Part shown: in pieces, positions 1-4,424 of the stretch | How the letters are laid out: every line of letters starts with the position of its first letter | How positions within the stretch are numbered: the first letter of the stretch is position 1 | Assembly (NCBI GenBank): GCA_937889795.1 | Contig: CALBZH010000394.1 | Span: 1 to 5,394 of the forward strand | Reading direction: 5' to 3' | From: an uncultured Syntrophobacteraceae bacterium | GTDB lineage: Bacteria > Desulfobacterota > Syntrophobacteria > Syntrophobacterales > Syntrophobacteraceae | Length of the DNA stretch: 5,394 nt | The notes under the pieces: generated by a model | Seen by the model: only the letters and a program-made list of their open reading frames with translations | Told to the model about the DNA's origin: nothing | Database searches by the model: none | Made by a program: the position numbers and the translations under genes

Positions 1-540
1 CAGGACGACGGATCGGTAGTCCACGTACTCCGCTCCGTGCAGCACGATCCCTCTTTCATACGCCTTGTCGTTCACCCCCCTTTGGAGACCATGAAGGGCC
101 AGTGAGGTTCCGTGCTTCCCCCGATACGATTTGCCTGTCACGAAGAGCCCTCGGCAGCTCTTGAGGGACTCCGTCTGGTTGGAGAACTCCGTGGCATAGA
201 TTCCCCCTGAATTCTTCCCATGGGCCACCAGGTACTTCTCCACCTTCTTCGTCTTGAGGTCCACCAGGAACATCCGCTTCTTGAAGGACGGCTTGCTGTA
301 GTCAATCACCGTGAGATATCGGAGATTCTTCAGTTTGCCCCGGTGGGATTGGTAGTATTTCAAGGCGGTCCGCACCGCCTCGCTGTCAGCCGGAAGACTG
401 TTTGTTTTGGGCGACGTAGGGACCGTGCCCGATTTGGCCGCCAGTGGGATCGGGGGCTGATGCACCACCCTGGCCTCGGTCAAGACAACCGTGAGTGCGA
501 GCAACACGGTGGCGAGGGACAGTATCCGTGGCATTTTCAT
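1..540 (-). CDS. Murein L,D-transpeptidase catalytic domain protein (YkuD_2 type), 3' end cut by window
   Basis: This is an exported enzyme expected to form or modify 3-3 cross-links in peptidoglycan in the periplasm. From the ATG at 540, 180 codons are open to the window edge. Residues 1-23 look like a signal peptide: a basic start (MKMPR), a hydrophobic stretch LLALTVVL, and a possible cleavage after TEA; there is no lipobox Cys. A Pro/Ser/Thr-rich linker follows to about residue 55. The catalytic domain then shows FLVDLKTKKV, VAHGKNSG, EFSNQTES, Y-x-GKHGTSLALHGL and IVLHGAEYVD (His168), all hallmarks of the YkuD_2 family (PF13645). The expected S-x-GC segment with the nucleophilic Cys lies beyond position 1. 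The start is uncertain: in-frame ATGs also occur at 534, 570, 573 and 585. The site at 540 gives a compact signal peptide but has no clear ribosome-binding site, whereas GGGG lies 6-9 bases before the 573/570 pair. The gene follows the ferritin-like gene by about 67 bp. Confidence 0.85.
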   Translation of the reverse strand, partial: MKMPRILSLATVLLALTVVLTEARVVHQPPIPLAAKSGTVPTSPKTNSLPADSEAVRTALKYYQSHRGKLKNLRYLTVIDYSKPSFKKRMFLVDLKTKKVEKYLVAHGKNSGGIYATEFSNQTESLKSCRGLFVTGKSYRGKHGTSLALHGLQRGVNDKAYERGIVLHGAEYVDYRSVVL

Positions 541-603
541 GGGTATTTCGCTGCTTGAACGACGATGCATCATCGCAATCCCCATCGGTCTACGGGCCTG
601 AAT

Positions 604-624
604 CCGCCTACGACGCAGAGGCGG
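604..624 (-). other. Small stem-loop spanning the stop codon of the ferritin-like gene
   Basis: CCGCCT at 604-609 pairs perfectly with AGGCGG at 619-624 around a 9-base loop. The TAG stop (610-608) lies in the base of the stem. No T-run follows on the minus strand, so it is not a standard intrinsic terminator. A 6 bp stem can arise by chance in GC-rich DNA. Confidence 0.3.
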
Positions 625-1117
625 GCGATGCAACTTTATTCTTGGCCAAGGAAGGGTTTGAGGCCATCCTCTTCTTGAAGAGATCGACGTGCTGTCGCTC
701 CTCGTTCAGAATCGCATCCAGCTGCAGGAGTGCGTCGGGCTCTGACACAAACGATCGAATCATCTCGTAAAACAGGATGCCGTCCTCTTCGAATTCGATC
801 GCAAGCCGCATGAGCGCGGCTTCATTCTGAAGGGTCACCGGATCGAGATCGTCCAGCGAGAACGCGTGATCGCCAATGACGCTCTGGAGGATGGCTCCAC
901 TGGCTTCGTCAGCCCACTGCTCCCGTGCCGCAAGAATCTTCGTGCTGCGCTTCATCTCCACAAACCGGGCACGATGGCGTGCTTCCTCATCCGCAAGCCA
1001 GGCCAGCATCGCGCGCAACGATTCATCCTGAACCTGATCCGCGGCCATTCGGTATAGCCTTTCCCCGTTCTCCTCAAGTTGGATTGCGATGTCAAAAACC
1101 TCGGTTACCGAAAACAT
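608..1117 (-). CDS. Ferritin-like / rubrerythrin-like diiron protein
   Basis: This is a 169-residue, wholly helical, soluble protein of the ferritin-like superfamily. Two helix pairs each carry a Glu and an ExxH: Glu15 in LEENGERLY, Glu45 and His48 in DEEARH, Glu110 in FEEDGILFY, and Glu140 and His143 in NEERQH. That is the complete ligand set for a carboxylate-bridged diiron site. Known relatives reduce peroxide, sense or store iron; which applies here is not visible. There is no C-terminal rubredoxin domain (no Cys at all), so an outside electron donor would be needed if it is a peroxidase. The ATG at 1117 was chosen because GGAG (1130-1127) lies 9 bases ahead; ATG at 1123 is only 3 bases from it. 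Longer in-frame starts, up to 1264, would overlap the upstream gene and add non-family sequence. The C-terminal tail (about 151-169) is polar and Ala/Ser-rich. It follows the cysteine-cluster gene by 64 bp. Confidence 0.85.
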   Translation of the reverse strand: MFSVTEVFDIAIQLEENGERLYRMAADQVQDESLRAMLAWLADEEARHRARFVEMKRSTKILAAREQWADEASGAILQSVIGDHAFSLDDLDPVTLQNEAALMRLAIEFEEDGILFYEMIRSFVSEPDALLQLDAILNEERQHVDLFKKRMASNPSLAKNKVASPASAS

Positions 1118-1126
1118 CCGCATACT

Positions 1127-1130
1127 CTCC
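1127..1130 (-). promoter_or_regulatory. Ribosome-binding site deciding the ferritin-like start
   Basis: The minus strand reads GGAG followed by 9 bases and then ATG at 1117. The same GGAG is only 3 bases from the ATG at 1123, so the inner start fits better. Confidence 0.5.
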
Positions 1131-1181
1131 GCGTGAATGGTGGCAATGAAGGCATAGTCTATTGCCGTCAGGATCCGAGAA

Positions 1182-1739
1182 TCAAGCCTTTTTCTTCTCT
1201 CGAGCCGCTCTCTGATCTGTGGTGTCGCTCTCTCGTCCCACGGCGAGAGCCTCAAGGGCAACACGCCCTTCCCGAATCTCCAGCAAAGCGCCGAGAAACG
1301 TCCTTTGAAACCGAACGCTTTCTTCTTGAAGAAGCTTCATTTGCGGCTCGCACAGGAACCAGACGCAGACATAAGGCCGGTGATATCGTGACAGCGCACA
1401 CCCTGCCGAGGTCAAGTAGCGGCAACCTTCACCGGTCGCAGTCCGGGTTTGGCCAGGCGGCAGAGACGTATCACGGACGGTCAGAACAAGGAGGTCGGCG
1501 AAGTTGTAGAAAATGCGCTTTCCATGACAGCATGGGTCTCCGCAGGTGGGGCAGGACTGCTCGCAATAGCCCGCCATCACCGGGTCAAGCCAGGCAATGG
1601 CCCGATCGATCCGCGAAACGATCGAAACCGCGAGCACACGATCCCTTCCACTCATCCTTTCGCGAGCGTACCTCAGGGCATCGCTCCAACCCTTGTCGGT
1701 GAGCGGCTCTCGATAAAGCGATGATTCTTCGCTGCCCAT
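1182..1739 (-). CDS. Cysteine-cluster protein, YkgJ/UPF0153-like putative zinc- or iron-binding
   Basis: This is a 185-residue soluble protein with nine cysteines packed between residues 59 and 130. The first cluster is CEQSCPTCGDPCC (Cys59, 63, 66, 70, 71). The second part reads GCRYLTSAGCALSRYHRPYVC with Cys106, 114, 125 and 130, and matches the C-x-x-L...C-x-x-Y-x-x-RP-x-x-C pattern of the CxxCxxCC family (PF03692, putative zinc- or iron-chelating domain). The spacing C-x3-C-x2-C-x3-CC is wider than the canonical C-x2-C-x2-CC. The biochemical role of the family is not well settled; metal or Fe-S binding is the usual inference. Residues 1-55 are charged and helical; the tail after residue 135 is helical and ends in REKKKA. 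The ATG at 1739 is 15 bases from a perfect AGGAGG, which is too far; an in-frame CTG at 1748 is 6 bases from it and may be the true start (adding three residues). It sits between usp and the diiron gene. Confidence 0.7.
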   Translation of the reverse strand: MGSEESSLYREPLTDKGWSDALRYARERMSGRDRVLAVSIVSRIDRAIAWLDPVMAGYCEQSCPTCGDPCCHGKRIFYNFADLLVLTVRDTSLPPGQTRTATGEGCRYLTSAGCALSRYHRPYVCVWFLCEPQMKLLQEESVRFQRTFLGALLEIREGRVALEALAVGRESDTTDQRAAREKKKA

Positions 1740-1754
1740 GCTGGTCAGCTCAGA

Positions 1755-1760
1755 CCTCCT
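1755..1760 (-). promoter_or_regulatory. AGGAGG ribosome-binding site of the cysteine-cluster gene
   Basis: There is a perfect AGGAGG on the minus strand. It lies 6 bases before an in-frame CTG (1748-1746) and 15 bases before the first ATG (1739). This is the site that puts the annotated start in doubt. Confidence 0.5.
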
Positions 1761-1780
1761 GACCCCATCTTCGTTGCTAT

Positions 1781-1796
1781 CCGCTGCGCTCAGCGG
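1781..1796 (-). other. Stem-loop spanning the usp stop codon
   Basis: CCGCTG at 1781-1786 pairs perfectly with CAGCGG at 1791-1796 around a 4-base loop. The TGA of usp (1792-1790) lies at the loop edge. No T-run follows on the minus strand (next bases ATAGCAACG), so classical termination is unlikely; a role in 3'-end protection is possible. Confidence 0.35.
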
Positions 1797-2266
1797 GTGA
1801 AATCGTGCCGGACGTCCCGGACGAGCATGACCGAACAGGGGGCTTTGCCGGCAACCTCCGTGGCGGTGGCGCCGATTCCAGTGACGTCTGCCGCGGAATA
1901 GCCCAGGCTCCCCAGAACGATCAAGTCGATGGAGAGGTCCTTCGCCGCCTCAATCACCTCTTGAGCGGGATTACCCCTCCGGACCATCACTTCCATGTCG
2001 ACGTCGGTGCGCCATTCGGGCTGGATGAATTCCAGAAGATCGTCTTCCTTTTCCTTGAGCAGCTTCCTCAGAGAATGGACGAAATCACCCTTGAAGCCTT
2101 TGAAATTCAGCTCCTGAATGGCTTCAACAAAGCGCTCGTTCAGTACGTGGAGCACGACGAGGCGGGCGCTTCGCTCTCGAGCGAGATCGACCGCGAAGCG
2201 GACAGCTTTTTCTGAATTCTCGGAGAAATCAACGGGAACAAGAATTCTGCGAATCGTGGTCAACAT
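1790..2266 (-). CDS. Universal stress protein, UspA family, single domain
   Basis: This is a 158-residue cytoplasmic protein of the usual single-Usp length. The opening MLTTIRRILVPVDFSENSEK is the typical first strand with the nucleotide-contacting Asp13. The second strand is ARLVVLHVLNE (34-44) and the third is MEVMVRRGNPAQEVIEAAKD (91-110). The C-terminal motif runs from IDLIVLGSLG (113-122) to KAPCSVMLVRDV. In ATP-binding members this region reads G-x2-G-x9-G-(S/T); here Gly119, Gly122 and Gly132 are present but the next residue is Ala133, with Thr134 one place later, so ATP binding is plausible but not certain. The start at 2266 fits family starts; GGGAG lies about 12 bases upstream. An ATG at 2314 would add 16 residues of non-family sequence without a ribosome-binding site. 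It follows amrS by 72 bp. Usp proteins usually respond to starvation, energy or redox stress; the specific role here is unknown. Confidence 0.9.
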   Translation of the reverse strand: MLTTIRRILVPVDFSENSEKAVRFAVDLARERSARLVVLHVLNERFVEAIQELNFKGFKGDFVHSLRKLLKEKEDDLLEFIQPEWRTDVDMEVMVRRGNPAQEVIEAAKDLSIDLIVLGSLGYSAADVTGIGATATEVAGKAPCSVMLVRDVRHDFTR

Positions 2267-2338
2267 GGCGCTGTCGGTCTCCCTTTGTTCCGAAAAGCCG
2301 GATGAGCGAATCATGGATGCCGGTTCATGGTGCTGAAG

Positions 2339-3352
2339 TCATTGGATGGAAACCCCCGCGAGCGGAGTTTGGCACTTGGAGCATTTGCCGTCTTTCAGAT
2401 TTCTCCTCCTGGTCGAAAACCCAACCCGTTCCAGGAGCATGGCTCCGCATTGGTGGCAGTAGGTGCTCTCACCGTCGTCTCCAGGAACGTTCCCCGTGTA
2501 GACGTAAGACAGTCCTGCTTCAAATCCAATTTCACGGGCACGATGCAGCGTCGCGACCGGTGTGGGCGGTCTGTCGGTCAGCTTGTAGGTCGGATGGAAC
2601 CGGCTGATGTGCCAAGGGATATCCTTGTCGACAGACACGAGGAAGCGAGCCAGCTCACGCAATTCCTCGTCGCCGTCGTTCAACCCCGGGATCACCAACG
2701 TCGTTACTTCAACCCAAATTCCAAGCTGTCGCATACGCTCGATCGTTCTCAGGACCGGTTCCAGATGCGCGCCGCACTGTTCCGCGTAAAAGCGATCCGA
2801 GAACGCCTTGAGGTCGACGTTGGCGGCGTCGAGAAAGGGTGACGCAGCTTCCAAGGACTCGTGAGTCATGTAGCCGTTGCTCACGAAAACGCTTCGAATT
2901 CCCGCGCGCTGAGCCAGCCGGGCAACGTCCAGAGCGTACTCCATGAAGATGGTCGGCTCAGTATAGGTATAGGAGATGGACGCACAGCCCGACCGGGCAG
3001 CTTCCGCAACAACCTCTTCGGGGGGGACGCGCTCACCGAAGATCGTGCCCAGCTCCCGCGGAGCCTGAGAGATGTCCGCGTTCTGGCAGAAGAGGCATCG
3101 AAAGTTGCACCCGGCAGTGGCGATGGAATAACTGCGGGTGCCAGGGTAGAAATGGAAAAGGGGTTTTTTTTCAATAGGATCGACGTGCTGGGCGATGAGG
3201 CGCCCATAAACGAGGCTCCAAAGGGTCCCGTCTCGATTCTCTCGAACGCCGCATTTACCGGTCTTTCCCGGCTTGATGTGACATCGCTGGGAGCACAGGA
3301 AGCATTCGACCTTCTGATCGGTTCCCTTCCGGTAGAATTGAGCTTCCTTCAT
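2339..3352 (-). CDS. amrS: AmmeMemoRadiSam system radical SAM enzyme
   Basis: This is a 337-residue radical SAM protein of the AmrS family (COG1180-like, often misnamed pyruvate formate-lyase activating enzyme). The N-terminal Cys box has Cys17, Cys20, Cys24 and Cys34 (VECFLCSQRCHIKPGKTGKC). The conserved block DPIEKKPLFHFYPGTRSYSI follows. The 4Fe-4S/SAM motif is GCNFRCLFCQN (Cys82, Cys86, Cys89). The barrel carries YTYTEPTIF, VSNGY, VDLKAFSDRFY and VTTLVIPGLND, and the late block PWHISRFHPTYKLTDRPPTP is diagnostic of AmrS rather than PflA. A C-terminal zinc-ribbon-like pair (Cys299/302 and Cys324/327) ends the protein. AmrS is known by co-occurrence with AMMECR1 and Memo proteins; the reaction is not established to my knowledge. 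Neither partner is in this window. The start at 3352 is secured by AGGAGG 8 bases upstream; ATG at 3376 would overlap that site. It follows a methyltransferase by 87 bp. Confidence 0.93.
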   Translation of the reverse strand: MKEAQFYRKGTDQKVECFLCSQRCHIKPGKTGKCGVRENRDGTLWSLVYGRLIAQHVDPIEKKPLFHFYPGTRSYSIATAGCNFRCLFCQNADISQAPRELGTIFGERVPPEEVVAEAARSGCASISYTYTEPTIFMEYALDVARLAQRAGIRSVFVSNGYMTHESLEAASPFLDAANVDLKAFSDRFYAEQCGAHLEPVLRTIERMRQLGIWVEVTTLVIPGLNDGDEELRELARFLVSVDKDIPWHISRFHPTYKLTDRPPTPVATLHRAREIGFEAGLSYVYTGNVPGDDGESTYCHQCGAMLLERVGFSTRRRNLKDGKCSKCQTPLAGVSIQ

Positions 3353-3360
3353 GGCTGATT

Positions 3361-3366
3361 CCTCCT
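3361..3366 (-). promoter_or_regulatory. Strong ribosome-binding site of amrS
   Basis: AGGAGG on the minus strand is followed by 8 bases (AATCAGCC) and the ATG at 3352. It rules out the longer ATG start at 3376, which lies upstream of it. Confidence 0.75.
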
Positions 3367-3416
3367 CATTCCACATCGTCTTCTTGGTGGTGAGCGCAGG
3401 GCAGTGCTTCGCATGG

Positions 3417-3430
3417 TCCCCAGTCGGGGA
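3417..3430 (-). other. Stem-loop just after the methyltransferase stop
   Basis: TCCCC at 3417-3421 pairs with GGGGA at 3426-3430 around a 4-base loop (AGTC on the plus strand). It begins 9 bases after the methyltransferase TGA (3442-3440) and lies in the 87 bp gap before amrS. No T-run follows, so full termination is unlikely; it could attenuate transcription or protect a 3' end. Confidence 0.3.
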
Positions 3431-3439
3431 TGGCGAACG

Positions 3440-4294
3440 TCAGAAAACCCTACGACTCGTCTCCTCCAAGGAAGGTGTCGAGGGTGTGAGCCGGCCTTTG
3501 GCGGAGAGTTCGTGTCCGCCGAGCGGGGACCGCCAGCAAGAAGTAGGGAGTCTCGCTCCGCCGATGGAAGCTGGAATCTCGTGCAGCAGCGGGTCCTGAA
3601 TGGTCTGCAGTGGATAGTGTAGGTCGACGCGCATGGCAATGAAATGCCCGAAAGGGTGCCATTGGAAGTAGGGCGAGCGTTCCAGGAACGACATGTAGCG
3701 CAACGTGAACAGGGGCAGCGAGAGTGCCGTCCGCCACGTGAGCGGGACGGCTCCGCACAGGAGCTTTTCCGTCATTGCGCGCAGCTCGGAAATGCCGAAA
3801 AACCGAGCCCATCTATAGATCGAAGGGCGCAGCAGGCAATCGACGAACCGCTGTAAGCCGATGAGGGAATACTTGTTCAACGAGCCGAGCAGCACATACC
3901 GTCTTGCCACCCTGAAGGCTTCCTCCAATGCCCGGGAAGGGTTGTCGACGAACTCCAGCGTCGTGATCAGGGCAACCGTGTCGAAGGCGTTGTCTTCGTA
4001 AGGGAGGTTCTCCGCGAATCCTCGATGCAGGTCGACCTTCTCGGGCAGTCGCTTGCGTGCGAGCTCAAGCATCGGGAGCGAGGGGTCAAGGCCCGTCGCT
4101 TGGTGTCCCAGTTGCGCAAACCATTCAAGAAAGAGGCCCGTGCCACACCCCACTTCCAGGACTCGTTGGGGCGATTTGGGTGCCCAGACACGCAGCAGAA
4201 GGTCCTTCTCGATTCGCACAACGGATCGGCCCGGCTCGGATTGGAACCATTGATCGTAGTGGCGCGCGTCTTCCAGCCTGAACACGTAACCCAC
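3440..4294 (-). CDS. Class I SAM-dependent methyltransferase
   Basis: This is a 284-residue protein with a Methyltransf_11-like Rossmann fold. It opens with a family-style segment (YDQWFQSEPGRSVVRIEKDLL, residues 13-33). Motif I is VLEVGCGTG (45-53), the acidic end of strand 2 is GLD (Asp70), and NLPYEDNAFDTV (96-107) then TTLEFVDNPSRALEEAFRV (111-129) form the motif II/III region. After the strand RRYVLLGS there is a helical region rich in Leu and aromatic residues (140-205) that could bind a lipid-like or hydrophobic substrate. The substrate cannot be told from sequence. Residues from about 240 on (GGARLP to the end) are Ser/Pro/Arg-rich and look unlike the folded part. The start is GTG, preceded by AGGGA with 4-5 bases spacing; no ATG lies nearby in frame. 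It is 130 bp after ilvD and 87 bp before amrS, so it may share a transcript with amrS. Confidence 0.85.
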   Translation of the reverse strand: MGYVFRLEDARHYDQWFQSEPGRSVVRIEKDLLLRVWAPKSPQRVLEVGCGTGLFLEWFAQLGHQATGLDPSLPMLELARKRLPEKVDLHRGFAENLPYEDNAFDTVALITTLEFVDNPSRALEEAFRVARRYVLLGSLNKYSLIGLQRFVDCLLRPSIYRWARFFGISELRAMTEKLLCGAVPLTWRTALSLPLFTLRYMSFLERSPYFQWHPFGHFIAMRVDLHYPLQTIQDPLLHEIPASIGGARLPTSCWRSPLGGHELSAKGRLTPSTPSLEETSRRVF

Positions 4295-4310
4295 GGTTTC
4301 CCTGTCCTAT

Positions 4311-4320
4311 GCACCGGTGC
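4311..4320. other. Perfect 10 bp palindrome upstream of the methyltransferase gene
   Basis: GCACCGGTGC is its own reverse complement. It ends 16 bases before the GTG start at 4294, next to the ribosome-binding site. It could be a half of an operator or chance in GC-rich DNA; no second copy was seen nearby. Confidence 0.2.
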
Positions 4321-4371
4321 TCATCAACGCTCGATGCTCTGGGTGTGCCCGCCGTATGACCCTTGCGGGAA

Positions 4372-4399
4372 GCGATCGAAGCGACCTGCGCTCGATCGC
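4372..4399 (-). terminator. Stem-loop downstream of ilvD, possible U-less terminator
   Basis: The arms 4372-4383 (GCGATCGAAGCG) and 4389-4399 (CGCTCGATCGC) pair over 11 bp with one bulged base around a 5-base loop (4384-4388). The hairpin begins 25 bases after the ilvD stop. On the minus strand the next bases are TTCCCGC, so the U-tract of an intrinsic terminator is missing. It is the strongest inverted repeat I found in the window. Alternatives are an mRNA-stabilising end or an intergenic repeat. Confidence 0.4.
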
Positions 4400-4424
4400 C
4401 AATAGGCAGCTCTGGATGCGTTCG

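Noticed and set aside
1156..1185. Possible promoter before the ferritin-like gene (TTGATT, 18 bases, TAGACT on the minus strand)
   Set aside because: Each box matches only four of six consensus bases and the spacing is at the long end. This is too weak to annotate.
1118..1264. Longer ferritin-like protein starting at 1264
   Set aside because: The extension overlaps the end of the cysteine-cluster gene in another frame, has no family similarity, and the internal start has the ribosome-binding site.
1079..1702. Long plus-strand open frame (207 residues) opposite the cysteine-cluster and ferritin-like genes
   Set aside because: It is Arg/Ser/Pro-rich with no recognisable domain, and it lies antisense to two genes with clear family motifs. 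It is a shadow of GC-rich coding DNA.
2285..2325. Weak inverted repeat (CCGG...CCGG) followed by TTTT between amrS and usp
   Set aside because: The stem has only about six pairs with a bulge and a 13-base loop, so it is too weak for a terminator.
2327..2842. Plus-strand open frame (171 residues) opposite the 3' half of amrS
   Set aside because: It has no family resemblance and is fully covered by the well-supported minus-strand gene.
2339..3352. Annotation of the radical SAM gene as pyruvate formate-lyase activating enzyme
   Set aside because: The N-terminal four-Cys box, the DPIEKKPLFHF block, the HISRFHPTYK block and the C-terminal zinc-ribbon-like Cys pairs are AmrS features, and no glycyl radical enzyme gene is nearby.
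2861..3358. Plus-strand open frame (165 residues) opposite amrS
   Set aside because: It is antisense to the diagnostic AmrS motifs and has no domain of its own.
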